NCBI RefSeq assembly: GCF_014639235.1
Contig: NZ_BMFU01000006.1
Location: 62,001-126,000, forward strand
Direction: 5' to 3'
DNA: 64,000 nt
Source: Paenibacillus silvae
Lineage (GTDB): Bacteria > Bacillota > Bacilli > Paenibacillales > Paenibacillaceae
Under the pieces are notes generated by a model. The model did not search any database and was not told where the DNA came from. It saw nothing but the letters and a program-made list of their open reading frames with translations. The position numbers and the translations under genes were made by a program. This document shows positions 52,479 to 62,070 of this stretch, piece by piece. Positions within the stretch are counted from its first letter, which is position 1. Each line of letters starts with the position of its first letter.

Positions 52479-53564
52479 TTAGCTGCCCGGAACATAAATC
52501 TGGTCGAAGATGCCTCCGTCATTGAAATGTTTGGCCTGGGTATCCCGCCACGTTCCAAATACATCTTTTAACGTAAACAGCTCCAGCTGCGGAAACTGAT
52601 CCTTGAATTGATCCTTCACGCTGTCCAGTGTAGGACGGTAGTAGTTTTTCGCTGCAATCGTCTGCCCTTCCTCACTGTAAAGGTACTTCAAATAGGCATC
52701 CGCCACGTCCCGTGTCCCTTTTTTGTCTGCATTTTTATCAACAATCGCTACAGGGGGTTCTGCCAGAATGCTGATCGAAGGCAGAACAATGTCGAATTTA
52801 TCCGGCCCAAGCTCCTTTACCGACAGGAATGCCTCGTTCTCCCAAGCCAGCAGCACATCACCAATACCTCGTTCCACAAATGTTGTCGTTGCCCCGCGTG
52901 CTCCCGAATCCAGCACAGGCGCATGCTTGAACAGCTCTGCCACGAACTGCTTTGCCTTCTCTTCATCGTTGTTGTTATGCTTCAAGGCGTAACCCCACGC
53001 CGCCAGATAGTTCCACCGCGCTCCGCCCGATGTCTTCGGGTTTGGTGTAATGACCTGGGTGTCTCCTTTGATCAGATCGTCCCAGTCCTTGATGCCCTTC
53101 GGATTGCCCTTGCGCACCAGGAACACAATTGTGGACGTGTACGGTGAGCTGTTATGCTCGTATTTTTCCTGCCAGCCTGCGTTAATCAAACCTTTATCTT
53201 CAATCGCATCAATATCATAGCCGAGTGCCAGCGTCACCACATCTGCATCCAGTCCGTCAATGACGGAACGGCTCTGTTTGCCCGAACCTCCATGAGATTG
53301 TTTAATGGTCACTTCCTGACCTTTCTCTTTCAGCCAATGCGCCGCAAATGCCTTGTTATATTCCTCATAAAGTTCCCGTGTCGGGTCATAGGAGACGTTG
53401 AGCAGTTCAATCGCTTTGCCGCCTTCCTTCGTTCCGTCTGTACCTGTTCCCGTCGCCGCACCTGTTGTACTTGATCCTCCGCTGTCCGATCCGCAAGCCG
53501 CCAGCACCCCTGTTAACACCAGTGCCAATCCAACCAGAATACCCTTGTGAACTCTCTTTTTCAT
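52479..53564 (-). CDS. sbp: Sulfate-binding lipoprotein of ABC transporter
   Basis: Protein of 361 residues. A lipoprotein signal (MKKRVHKGILVGLALVLTG ending in the lipobox LAAC) anchors it outside the membrane. The mature part begins with a Gly/Ser/Thr linker, then the sulfate-binding protein core: LLNVSYDPTRELYEEYN, SHGGSGKQSRSVIDGLDADV (sulfate-binding serines), and PNPKTSGGARWNYLAAWGYA. It delivers sulfate to CysT/CysW. The start at 53564 is chosen for the signal peptide; GGGGGAG lies about 10 nt upstream. The upstream in-frame extension is not conserved. Confidence 0.93.
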   Translation of the reverse strand: MKKRVHKGILVGLALVLTGVLAACGSDSGGSSTTGAATGTGTDGTKEGGKAIELLNVSYDPTRELYEEYNKAFAAHWLKEKGQEVTIKQSHGGSGKQSRSVIDGLDADVVTLALGYDIDAIEDKGLINAGWQEKYEHNSSPYTSTIVFLVRKGNPKGIKDWDDLIKGDTQVITPNPKTSGGARWNYLAAWGYALKHNNNDEEKAKQFVAELFKHAPVLDSGARGATTTFVERGIGDVLLAWENEAFLSVKELGPDKFDIVLPSISILAEPPVAIVDKNADKKGTRDVADAYLKYLYSEEGQTIAAKNYYRPTLDSVKDQFKDQFPQLELFTLKDVFGTWRDTQAKHFNDGGIFDQIYVPGS

Positions 53565-53960
53565 CAACGTACACTCCCCCCGATATATATTTGCGTGATC
53601 AACTACAGGTCGGCAGAACAACAGAACGCCCCGAAAAAAAGCAAAAGGACAGAGGAACCCCTGCACGCTCCCTCCTTCATCAAGTCACGCCGACCCCAAG
53701 GCCGTGTATGCTTCATCCGGTAAAATGCGCTGCGGTGTTCCTCCGTCCATACGGTGAGAACGTTATGCTGTTCAAATGTTTAAATTCGCCATCTGTCTGT
53801 CATGACCGATTATGCAAAAACTCAGCCATTTTTAATTATTCCTACCTGTTTAGTAAGTTATATACGTATAATAAAGGCAGTCTATGGGACTGTCAAACCT
53901 TTTTTCCGCTTTTTACCGAATTTTATTTAGAATCATTTTTAGAGAATTTTAGTTAGAAGT
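53565..53960 (-). promoter_or_regulatory. Upstream region of the sulfate transporter operon
   Basis: No gene. On the minus strand, about 53840-53880 reads ..ACTTACTAAACAGGTAGGAAT.., a motif of the kind found before cysteine-metabolism operons controlled by the Rrf2 regulator CymR, but the match is by memory and weak. No S-box or T-box core was recognised. Confidence 0.3.
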
Positions 53961-53983
53961 TTTTAGAGAATTCACCATTTGAA

Positions 53984-54018
53984 AAAAAGAAGAACAACGA
54001 ACCAACGCTCGTTGTTCT
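53984..54018 (-). terminator. Terminator of the rhamnogalacturonan lyase gene
   Basis: Perfect 10-bp stem AGAACAACGA / TCGTTGTTCT; on the minus strand followed by TCTTTTTTTC. It lies about 70 bp after the lyase stop. Confidence 0.85.
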
Positions 54019-54089
54019 CTCCAGCGAAGCTCATAACTTCGCTGTTCATATTTAAAGACTGGAAGCGGGCGCCATTCCCCCGCCTTTCC

Positions 54090-55964
54090 TTATCTGCCCG
54101 CGTACCGGATATTGGGCACCGGCGGCGGGTTCATGCCTTCACCCAGATAAAAGCCGGTGTGCGGCGGCTGATTGTAGGCTACATTTTGCCAGGCGATGCC
54201 AAGGCGGTATACCGGATCATGCATCAGGGTATAGATGCGTTTGTCTGTGAGGGCCGTTGTGGTGTAGATTCGTAGAGCCGAGCTGTCATTCGTACGCCAT
54301 ACGACCTCCTCGCGCCAGTCTCCAAAGAGATCGGCCTGCAAGCTTGGTGTAGATTTGGTGCCATTATTAGAGGATACGCCAGAAGCGGTCAGCAGGTTTA
54401 TGGTTTTGCCGTTGGCATAATCCCATTTGTCGATCCGATTGCTATCCAGCAGTTCGCGCAGCAGATCACCATCCCACCAGATGCCAAAGTTCGTGGAAGA
54501 AGGAAGCGTTGAACCCAGCTTCTGACCTTTGGCTGTGTACAGACTGCCGTCTGCCCACACTTCAGCACCTTTGTACCTTGGATCAATATCCGCTGCCATA
54601 CCTCGTCCAATATCCTTTGTCGTTTTGATCCCCCAGATGAGCTGACCTGTGCCTGCATCGCGGAACGATATGCCTGCGTTGGATGGAGTCTCATGAACCT
54701 GAAATACCTCCAGCCCCGGACGGTCCGGGTCCAGATCACTCAGATGCATCGCATCTCCATGTTTTAATCCGGTCGTATACAATCCTCTCCCGTTATCGTC
54801 AACAGCCATCGCGCCGTATACAATCTCGTCTCTGCCATCCCCGTCCACATCAGCCACACTCAGATTATGATTCCCTTGTCCGGCATACCCGGAATTGCCG
54901 GAGGTGTTCGAGTCGAAGGTCCACAGCTTGGACAGCTGTCCATTCCGCCAGTTGTAAGCGACCAGCACCGTTCGCGTGTAATATCCACGGGCCATAACCA
55001 GACTCGGACGTTCACCGTCCAGATAAGCAATGGCTGCGAGAAAACGATCGACCCGATTGCCGTAATTATCTCCCCAATCCGAGACATTGCCGCGTGCCGG
55101 CTCATAGTTTACCGTGGACATCGCTTTTCCCGTCTGTCCGTTGAAGACGGTCAGGAACTCCGGCCCGGATAACACATATCCGCTCGAATTCCGGTAGTCC
55201 TTGCTGGCATCTCCAATCACCGTGCCTGTGCCATCGCGGGTGCCATCCGCTGTTTTCATCGCAACCTCAGCCTTGCCGTCTCCATCGAGATCGTACACCA
55301 TAAACTGAGTATAATGAGCGCCTGCACGAATGTTTTTGCCCAGACTGATCCGCCACAGGCGAGTACCGTTTAATTTGTAGGCATCAATGAATACTTCGCC
55401 AGTATAACCGCTCTGTGAATTGTCCTTGGAGTTGGAAGGGTCCCACTTCACAATCAACTCATACTGACCATCACCATCCAGATCACCTGCACTCGCATCG
55501 TTAGCACTGTAAGTGTAGGCCACGCCATCCGGTGTCGTTCCACCAGCAGGAATTTGCAGCGGCACAGTCAAATAATTGCTGCCCCACACACTTGCAGCTG
55601 CAGACGCAGCCTGCTCCGTTCCGCCAACGACGGCACGAACCGTATATTTCGAATTGTTGGTCCCGCCCGTATCCTGAAGATTGGTGCTGCCTGTGATGGG
55701 TGATGCATTCACTTTCACACCATCCCGATACACATTGAAGGCCACATTGGAACCCTCCGTTCCGAGCAGTCGCCAGCTGACAAATACACCATTCCCTGTT
55801 TTTACCGCGACTACGCCGCGATCCAGAAATTCCATCTGCCTCGGACCCGCTGCATGTGCTTCAGGCATGTGATTCAAACCAGGCGAAGTCACAAGCATCG
55901 CCGAACCGAGAAGTGTCATGCCAATCGTGCGCCATGTGCGCTTCCATAACGATGATTGTCCCAT
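54090..55964 (-). CDS. Rhamnogalacturonan endolyase, PL11 family (YesW-like)
   Basis: Secreted protein of 624 residues, close to the length of B. subtilis YesW. The signal peptide (about 1-39, ending EAHAA) is followed by a fibronectin-like N-terminal section (RQMEFLDRGVVAVKTGNGVF) and an eight-bladed propeller with repeated calcium-binding DxDGDG motifs (AGDLDGDGQYELIVKWD, VYDLDGDGKAEVAMKTADG, VADVDGDGRDEIVYG). It cuts the rhamnogalacturonan I backbone of pectin by beta-elimination outside the cell. GGGGAGG lies 8-9 nt before the ATG. A cre-like site upstream and an AraC gene beyond fit catabolite-controlled expression. Confidence 0.93.
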   Translation of the reverse strand: MGQSSLWKRTWRTIGMTLLGSAMLVTSPGLNHMPEAHAAGPRQMEFLDRGVVAVKTGNGVFVSWRLLGTEGSNVAFNVYRDGVKVNASPITGSTNLQDTGGTNNSKYTVRAVVGGTEQAASAAASVWGSNYLTVPLQIPAGGTTPDGVAYTYSANDASAGDLDGDGQYELIVKWDPSNSKDNSQSGYTGEVFIDAYKLNGTRLWRISLGKNIRAGAHYTQFMVYDLDGDGKAEVAMKTADGTRDGTGTVIGDASKDYRNSSGYVLSGPEFLTVFNGQTGKAMSTVNYEPARGNVSDWGDNYGNRVDRFLAAIAYLDGERPSLVMARGYYTRTVLVAYNWRNGQLSKLWTFDSNTSGNSGYAGQGNHNLSVADVDGDGRDEIVYGAMAVDDNGRGLYTTGLKHGDAMHLSDLDPDRPGLEVFQVHETPSNAGISFRDAGTGQLIWGIKTTKDIGRGMAADIDPRYKGAEVWADGSLYTAKGQKLGSTLPSSTNFGIWWDGDLLRELLDSNRIDKWDYANGKTINLLTASGVSSNNGTKSTPSLQADLFGDWREEVVWRTNDSSALRIYTTTALTDKRIYTLMHDPVYRLGIAWQNVAYNQPPHTGFYLGEGMNPPPVPNIRYAGR

Positions 55965-56056
55965 ATTTCATTGCCTCCCCAATTGAATTGGTAAGCCCAA
56001 TGCCCTGTAGCGCATCTAGAATGAGTAATATCGCAATATACCTTATATAAGATTTA

Positions 56057-56070
56057 TGTAAGCGCTTTAA
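56057..56070 (-). promoter_or_regulatory. Candidate cre (CcpA) site
   Basis: TGTAAGCGCTTTAA matches the cre consensus TGWAANCGNTNWCA at nearly all positions, with the palindromic AAGCGCTT core. It is about 100 bp upstream of the lyase ATG, consistent with glucose repression of pectin use. Confidence 0.6.
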
Positions 56071-56288
56071 TTTCTTAATTATAAATTATTCATAAAATTC
56101 CATCTATAGGTCTTATTTAGTAAATACACCTTAGTAATTTTAATGATTTAAAGATTTTATTGACTGAGCACTGGAGGTGGAAGTCTACTTACCAGCTCGG
56201 CAGGAAAGAATAAACCTTTTCAACGAAAGCGCCAAATTTAGGACGAACGGAAGTTCCACGATGCAGATGAACACACCGAAACCACTTT

Positions 56289-56482
56289 CTAACGAATCCA
56301 GGAAACGCTATTTGGGTGATATCACCCAATTTTATTTTCTAACGAATCGAGGAAAGCTTATTCTGGCGAATCAGTACAAAAACAGGCGTTCAACTCGTGT
56401 TTTCAGCGAAATAAGGTTTCTGGGGATCGTTACAATTCCAGAGAACCCTATTTCGCTTAAATAAGCTCATCTGGAATCGTTA
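56289..56482. repeat. Dispersed intergenic repeat, locus 4
   Basis: CTAACGAATCCAGGAAACG (56289) and CTAACGAATCGAGGAAAGC (about 56332) face AAGGTTTCTGGGGATCGTTA (about 56413) and AGCTCATCTGGAATCGTTA (about 56464). The following stretch 56490-56720 is low complexity, repeating CATCAAGCACCTTTCATCCAG-like words; no gene is seen in 55965-56810. Confidence 0.72.
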
Positions 56483-56810
56483 AAACTAGTAGCAGACTCA
56501 TCTCCTTCATCAAGCCCTCCGTCCAGTACTTTCAGCAAGACTTTCACCAAGCCCTCCATCAATATCTTTCATCAAGCACCTTTCGTCCAGCTCCTCCATC
56601 CGACACTTTCATCAAGCACCTTTCGTCCAGCTTCCTCCATCAAGCACCTTTCATCCAGTTCCTTCATCCAACCCTCCATCCGGCACTTCCATCCAGCTCC
56701 TCCACTCCCCCCTCATTCAAACCCTTTTCTAATCTCTGCGGATACTAAGTCATAATAACGCTTTCATATTAACGTTGACTCCTGTACCCACGCTCACCAT
56801 AATACTAAAT

Positions 56811-57728
56811 ATGAGACCTACACACAGGCCCCCTTTATTACGTAAATCTGACGGATTTCGTCGGCAAAAATTAATTGTGCTCCCCGAATTACTGTTGCAG
56901 GAAGCTGCCGATTCTCCAATCACATCAAGTTTATATGTGACAGACATCGGTTATTTTCATGAAGCCGAGCATCATTACCGCGACCGCCCGGAAGGATGTG
57001 ATTCACACATTCTGATGTATTGCACGGAAGGCTCCGGGTGGTACTCCACTGGTGACGGCAAAACATATAACGTACAGCCCGGTAACCTGATTATTCTGCC
57101 GGCACACGTTCCTCACGTCTATGGGGCGAATACAGAGGCCCCGTGGAGTATTTTCTGGCTTCACCTGCGCGGAAATCATGCCCACACATACATCGCCCCC
57201 TTGTTAACACAGCAGGAGCAGATATCCACGATGCCGCCGGCGAAGGCGCAGCGATGGCTCGAGCTTTTTCATGAATGCTATGGTGTACTGGAGACCGGAT
57301 ATTCCTTACAGACCATGACCTTTGCTTCCCAGATTGTCGGGTATATGCTCGGCCTGCTCGCTTACGGTCCTTATGCTCCTGGAGCAGACAACGGTGTGAT
57401 GAGCAGTAAACAGGCAGCAGAGCATTCCGTGCAATATATGCTGGAGCATCTGGAGAGCGGAGTGACACTCAAAGAGCTTGCAGCACATGCCCGCTTGTCC
57501 GTTCCGCATTACTCTCAATTGTTCAAACAAGTGACAGGGCATTCACCAATCGATTATTTTTTGCGGCTGAAGATCCAGCATTCCTGCCGATATCTCGATT
57601 TTACCGATTGGACCGTCAAGCAGATCAGCTCCGAGCTGGGGTTCAATGACCCATACTATTTTTCAAGACTGTTCAGCAAAATCATGGGACGATCACCAAC
57701 CGATTACCGAAACCAATCCAAAGGATAA
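56811..57728 (+). CDS. AraC-family transcriptional regulator
   Basis: Protein of about 305 residues. The N-terminal cupin sensor (about 40-160) includes HILMYCTEGSGWYS and VQPGNLIILPAHVPHVYGA. The C-terminal double helix-turn-helix includes TLKELAAHARLSVPHYSQLF and the signature VKQISSELGFNDPYYFSRLF. AraC proteins of this shape regulate sugar-use genes, and the neighbouring pectin lyase (divergent) is a likely target. No clear RBS precedes ATG 56811; an in-frame TTG at 56775 is an alternative start, so the N-terminus is uncertain. Confidence 0.87.
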   Translation: MRPTHRPPLLRKSDGFRRQKLIVLPELLLQEAADSPITSSLYVTDIGYFHEAEHHYRDRPEGCDSHILMYCTEGSGWYSTGDGKTYNVQPGNLIILPAHVPHVYGANTEAPWSIFWLHLRGNHAHTYIAPLLTQQEQISTMPPAKAQRWLELFHECYGVLETGYSLQTMTFASQIVGYMLGLLAYGPYAPGADNGVMSSKQAAEHSVQYMLEHLESGVTLKELAAHARLSVPHYSQLFKQVTGHSPIDYFLRLKIQHSCRYLDFTDWTVKQISSELGFNDPYYFSRLFSKIMGRSPTDYRNQSKG

Positions 57729-57837
57729 TGTTAAGGAAAATTGCAGCAACCTTTTGAGCAGAAGGGTCGTCTATAGGGGCAAATCACTTTAAGATAAAGG
57801 GAAAAGAACTTCCCTGGAAAAGCGAGGCGACACCGAG

Positions 57838-58521
57838 ATGAAGAAAAATATCATTGCTGCTTTCACCGCAGGAGCTCTGCTCACGCTCACATTAAGTGCA
57901 GGTCCTCTCCATGCTGCGCCAGCCAAGTTTACCGATATTCAGGGCGTACCTGGAGCAGATAAAATCGAATCCCTCCATCAGGAAGGATTGATCAAGGGGG
58001 TCAGTGATCATTTGTTCAAGCCGGAAGAACAGCTGAATACAGCTCAAGGGGTCCAACTGATTGTGGACGGACTGGACCTTAACCTGAATGCGATTCGTTT
58101 TATCAAAATGCCAGTGCCTAGCGACTATTTCAAGGCTGTCAAAGACGGCGTCTGGTACAGTGATGCTTTTATCCGTGCACAGTACAACAGCATCAAACTG
58201 CCGCAGGATATCGATCCGTCCAAACCGATGACTCGTGAACAGTACACCGTATTCCTGATGCAGGCGATCGAGGCTAAAGGCGGACTGCCGATGATCAAAA
58301 TCCAGCCAGTGGATATCACGGATGAGAGCGATCTTACCCCTGATGCCCAGGGAGCAGTACAGCGTTCCCTTGTACTAAAAATCAGCACACTGGATGCGAA
58401 CGGTCAATTCCATCCGCAACAAGCCATCACCCGCGCTGAAGCTGCGGTAATGATGTATAACGCGATTGAGCACATGAACTCCTTCACGACACCGCAGATT
58501 CCAGAAACGCCGGAGAAATAG
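57838..58521 (+). CDS. Secreted SLH-domain protein
   Basis: Protein of 227 residues with a signal peptide (about 1-27, ending LHAA). It contains three S-layer-homology-like segments: KFTDIQGVPGADKIESLHQE with GLIKGVSDHLFKPEEQLN, a diverged middle one with PSKPMTREQYTVFLMQAIEA, and DANGQFHPQQAITRAEAAVM. SLH domains bind pyruvylated cell-wall polysaccharide, so it should sit on the cell surface; there is no other domain. GAGG lies about 11 nt before the ATG, and a terminator follows. Its link to the AraC regulator upstream is unknown. Confidence 0.85.
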   Translation: MKKNIIAAFTAGALLTLTLSAGPLHAAPAKFTDIQGVPGADKIESLHQEGLIKGVSDHLFKPEEQLNTAQGVQLIVDGLDLNLNAIRFIKMPVPSDYFKAVKDGVWYSDAFIRAQYNSIKLPQDIDPSKPMTREQYTVFLMQAIEAKGGLPMIKIQPVDITDESDLTPDAQGAVQRSLVLKISTLDANGQFHPQQAITRAEAAVMMYNAIEHMNSFTTPQIPETPEK

Positions 58522-58551
58522 TTTTCTCCATGCAAATGCGTACAAATCAAC

Positions 58552-58600
58552 AAAACCTGCACTTTTCTGCGGAGAAAGGTTGCAGGCTTTGTTATTTTTT
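58552..58600 (+). terminator. Terminator of the SLH protein gene
   Basis: Stem AAACCTGCA / TGCAGGCTTT around an inner CTTTTCT/AGAAAGG helix, followed by a T-rich tract. The rest of 58522-58928 shows no gene. Confidence 0.75.
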
Positions 58601-58844
58601 TATGCCTTTCGAGTCTTGATCAACGTATAGAACCTGTCTCGTTTTCTTCTCTGCTGACTGTGGCCAGTTTCAGTTTGTCCAGTCCCTTTAACAGCATGAT
58701 CGTCTTCTGAATATCTCCACCACGATCAAGCCTTCTTTGAGCGAGCCATCCTCCTGAAAAGGTTCTATCGTAATCAGCTCATGATCTGCTAGAAATTGCA
58801 TCAATACCACCGACAGACTATCTATCTTCCTGCGGCAGCCAAGT

Positions 58845-58890
58845 CAAAAAGAAAAAGCGAGTACACCTCGTTAAGAGTAATGTACTCGCT
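58845..58890 (-). terminator. Terminator of the nitroreductase gene
   Basis: Stem GCGAGTACA / TGTACTCGC; on the minus strand followed by TTTTTC, 40 bp after the nitroreductase stop. Confidence 0.82.
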
Positions 58891-58928
58891 GGGAATAAGC
58901 ATCTATAATGTCCGCACAAAGTTGGACC

Positions 58929-59555
58929 TTAGAAAGAACCTTTTACAACCACTTCGGACAGTGGGAAACGGCCTGACGGACGAGCCGGCTCAGCAGCTTT
59001 ACCTACAGTAATCAGCAATGTTGGCACAAAACGTGCAGGAATGTTGAACGCTTCGATCAACTGCTGCGGATTGTATCCACCCATTGGGCAAGTGTCGTAA
59101 CCGAGGGAGCGTGCCGCGAGCATAATGTTCTGGGAAGCAAAGGATGCGTTGCGAATCGCTTCATCACGAGCAATTTGCGGGTTTTGGTAAGCACCGTTAA
59201 TTTGACCCACCAATGCGTCACGAACTTCAGCAGGCAGTGCACCAGCTTCAACAGCCTGATCATAGATGAATGTATTGCGGTTTGCTTCCAGGTCACCCAG
59301 AACAGCAATCGTTACAGAGCTGTCAACAACTTGTGTTTGACCGTAAGCAATCGGAAGCAATTTGGCTTTGTCCGCTTCGGATTCAATCACAAGGAATCTC
59401 CAGTGCTGCAGGTTCCAGGAAGACGGTGCTTCGGAAGCTGCCGTCAGAATGGCATTCAGGTCTGCCTCAGGCATTGCAAAACCTTTTTCATACTTTTTAA
59501 CCGCGTGACGTTCGCTAATGACGCGAAGTGTTTCATTTTTTTCAGTAGCCGACAT
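58929..59555 (-). CDS. Nitroreductase-family FMN oxidoreductase
   Basis: Protein of 208 residues. FMN-binding residues are in ISERHAVKKYEKG and SEAPSSWNLQHWRFLVIES; the C-terminal part has NIMLAARSLGYDTCPMGGYN and ITVGKAAEPARPSGRFPLSE. It uses NAD(P)H to reduce nitro compounds, quinones or similar electrophiles. Start ATG 59555 has AAGGAG 8-9 nt upstream. An Rrf2 regulator gene lies upstream on the same strand, 284 bp away, and may control it. Confidence 0.9.
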   Translation of the reverse strand: MSATEKNETLRVISERHAVKKYEKGFAMPEADLNAILTAASEAPSSWNLQHWRFLVIESEADKAKLLPIAYGQTQVVDSSVTIAVLGDLEANRNTFIYDQAVEAGALPAEVRDALVGQINGAYQNPQIARDEAIRNASFASQNIMLAARSLGYDTCPMGGYNPQQLIEAFNIPARFVPTLLITVGKAAEPARPSGRFPLSEVVVKGSF

Positions 59556-59839
59556 GTGTTCCACTCCTTAGTTCTGTTTGGATTATCTATTTTTTACGTT
59601 CGCAAAGCACGCCTTGAAAGCCAATCCGCCCCAAGCACAGGCCTTCCGAAAATAACATCAGCGCAGACGAACGCATCCGATCTGTGTTCACGTTATGCCC
59701 GGAATGACCGTCATTCAAATTCACCTTACACCGAGCATACGCCTGTCCTGCAAGTCACTTATAGAAATGATCTTGGGCAGGATCAGCATCCTATTATTGA
59801 AAAAAGTTAAATGTAAGCCCGGCCTAGCGCCGCACTCCG

Positions 59840-60313
59840 TCAGGACTTCTCTTGCTCTTGCCTTGACTCTGAACATGCCTTCATGGATAACGGACTTTCG
59901 CCACGCTCAATGCTTTGCTGCACGTCAAGAATCGATATGCGGTCGAAATAAGCACTCAGCGCCTCTTCTCCTCCATCGTATATGGCACCCATTACCCCCT
60001 GCATGTTGGAGGATACTTTACACGGTGAACCCGATTCACCCGAACACCAGCTTGGGCCAAGAGAACCTCCGGCTACGAGCCTGTACAACTCACCCAGCTT
60101 GATCTCCTCGCTCGGACGGCTGAGCAAATATCCACCATGAGCACCTTCCTTTGTGGTCAGGTAACCATGCTTACGCAGAACACTAAGTACCTTGCGGACT
60201 CTGGCCGGATGTGTACCCACACTCTGGGACAGGTCTTCACTGTTGGCCATGCACTCGCTTCTCATGGATAGAAAAACAAGACAATGTACCGCAATGGTAA
60301 ATTCGCTGTTCAT
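59840..60313 (-). CDS. Rrf2-family transcriptional regulator
   Basis: Protein of 157 residues. The N-terminal winged helix is seen in EFTIAVHCLVFLSMRSE and GTHPARVRKVLSVLRKHGYL, the wing in TKEGAHGGYLLSRP. Two cysteines in the region WCSGESGSPCKVSSNMQG could be redox- or nitrosation-sensitive, but the three-Cys iron-sulfur pattern of NsrR/IscR is not obvious. It resembles B. subtilis YwnA-type proteins. GAAGGGAG precedes the ATG by 6 nt. The adjacent nitroreductase is its probable target. Confidence 0.88.
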   Translation of the reverse strand: MNSEFTIAVHCLVFLSMRSECMANSEDLSQSVGTHPARVRKVLSVLRKHGYLTTKEGAHGGYLLSRPSEEIKLGELYRLVAGGSLGPSWCSGESGSPCKVSSNMQGVMGAIYDGGEEALSAYFDRISILDVQQSIERGESPLSMKACSESRQEQEKS

Positions 60314-60703
60314 AACTTACTCCCTTCCCGGCCTAATGCACCGTTGAACTTCAATCCAAGGTAAGTATAACTGTCATTATAGGAATAACAGTTATGTTTG
60401 TCAACACCTGTATCCTGATATGCTCCAGGGATGAATTTTCCTGATATATCAATACTTACAGCCTCCTTGCGATCTTCTCAGAACTGCTGAGAACTCGCTC
60501 CAAATCACGGCGCTCGAAAACTCTTTGCACAAAAAAGTGAGCCTTCCGCTGCGCGAAGGGCTCCAATAAGATAGACATATGAAAGGGCTTACGTGATTAT
60601 TATAATCGGTAAATCGGAATTTGAAAACGCTTTTTTTGTAAAGTGTGATTTTATTCTTTTTCGACGTATGGCTGAGCCCATTTTATAACTAACGGGCAGA
60701 ATT

Positions 60704-60898
60704 CTAACGCTCCCCAGAAACGTTATATGCCCGATATTAAGCGTTTTGAAAATCTAACGATTCCCACAAACGCTATTCCATCAAAAATAGGCTGGAAGTG
60801 CTGAAATAAGCCGATAATCCAAGCAATAAGCTTTCTGCGATTCGTTACATTTCAAATAGGTGGAAAATAGGGCAAATAAGCTTTCTGGGAATCGTTAG
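60704..60898. repeat. Dispersed intergenic repeat, locus 5
   Basis: CTAACGCTCCCCAGAAACG (60704) and CTAACGATTCCCACAAACG (about 60748) face AAGCTTTCTGCGATTCGTTA (about 60827) and AAGCTTTCTGGGAATCGTTA (about 60878). The following 60920-61080 repeats CACTGTTACCTT words; no gene is seen in 60314-61290. Confidence 0.78.
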
Positions 60899-61290
60899 CG
60901 ACATGAAGCATCTTGTGAGTCGGCATTTACCTTCACTGTTACCTTCACTGTTACCTCACTGTTGACTCGTTGTTGACTCACTGTTACCTTCACCGCTACT
61001 TTCACTGTTGCCTCACTGTCTCCTCCCTCATGGAGTCTCCCTTTTTACCTCTGCATCCATTCTCCCTTTTTATCTCTGAATTATCGAATAAACCCTCGCT
61101 ACGCGGGAACAATAATACATATTTTTCAAATTGCAGCAATGCTCATTTAAAGGCTCGCCGATCCAAAGACATACATTCTAGCGGGCACTTCGGTTTGTGC
61201 TATAATAGGAACTGAAAAATCCGGTTACACCACGCTTCGAGAATTCCAGATTCCCGAATAAACATCTTATTCCAGAAAGAGGGCGTTTAC

Positions 61291-61776
61291 GTGGCTCAAA
61301 TCTCTCCGTTTTATTTGCAAATCGGGGCGACCGTTGGCATGCTTGTTATGGCTCTGCTGGCCATCTTCATCCGTATGAAAGCCAGCCACAGGCCGGTCAC
61401 GATCCGTAAAATATTGATTCCACCGCTCGGCATGAGCACAGGCTTTTTTATGTTTGTTGTACCCGAGACCCATGTTCCGCTATTATGGGCGCTCATCGCA
61501 CTGCTGGTGGGCTGGTTTATTTTCTCGTATCCGCTCATTCGCAGCACCCGGTTTGAACGCGTAGGCGAGGAGATTTTTGCCACACGCTCCCGCAGCTTTG
61601 CCTTTATTTTGCTGGGGCTGCTGGCTGTACGGCTCATCCTGCATGAAGTAATCCAGCAATATGTCACCATTCCGCAAACGGGTGGTTTGTTCTTCCTGCT
61701 GGCCTTTGGCATGATTGTGCGCTGGCGCGTATATATGTACAAGCATTACAAGGAAGTTCTGGCTGTTCAGCCCTAG
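61291..61776 (+). CDS. ccdC: Cytochrome c biogenesis protein CcdC (DUF1453)
   Basis: Integral membrane protein of 161 residues with four to five helices. Family features are IRKILIPPLGMSTGFFMFV near residue 40 and SYPLIRSTRFERVGEEIFAT with a conserved charged cytoplasmic loop. CcdC/YneJ proteins are linked to cytochrome c maturation genes in Bacilli, though their action is not clear. The start is GTG 61291, with AAGAGGG upstream. Monocistronic, with a strong terminator. Confidence 0.85.
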   Translation: MAQISPFYLQIGATVGMLVMALLAIFIRMKASHRPVTIRKILIPPLGMSTGFFMFVVPETHVPLLWALIALLVGWFIFSYPLIRSTRFERVGEEIFATRSRSFAFILLGLLAVRLILHEVIQQYVTIPQTGGLFFLLAFGMIVRWRVYMYKHYKEVLAVQP

Positions 61777-61850
61777 ATACACATACATGTGCTCTCCAAA
61801 CGACTGACAGATGCGTGAAGCTTCGGTTGCATACAGCAAGAACTACAAAT

Positions 61851-61897
61851 AAAGACACGTCCGCCGCACCCGCCGTGCGCATAGAACGTGTCTTTTT
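61851..61897 (+). terminator. Terminator after ccdC
   Basis: Perfect 10-bp stem AAAGACACGT / ACGTGTCTTT containing an inner GC-rich hairpin (CGCAC/GTGCG), followed by TTTT. Confidence 0.85.
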
Positions 61898-62070
61898 GCT
61901 GTTTCGGTTATATACTCTGAGATTGTTCTTATAAGAGTTTACTGTTTTACGGTTTGTGTTTTATGGTTTGTGTTTTACGGTTTGTGTTCGATCGTCCATA
62001 ATTCTATGGTTTCGGTTTACAGCTAAGGTTGGATGCCTTACAGTCTCAGACTCTCCTTGACTGCTAGCCT

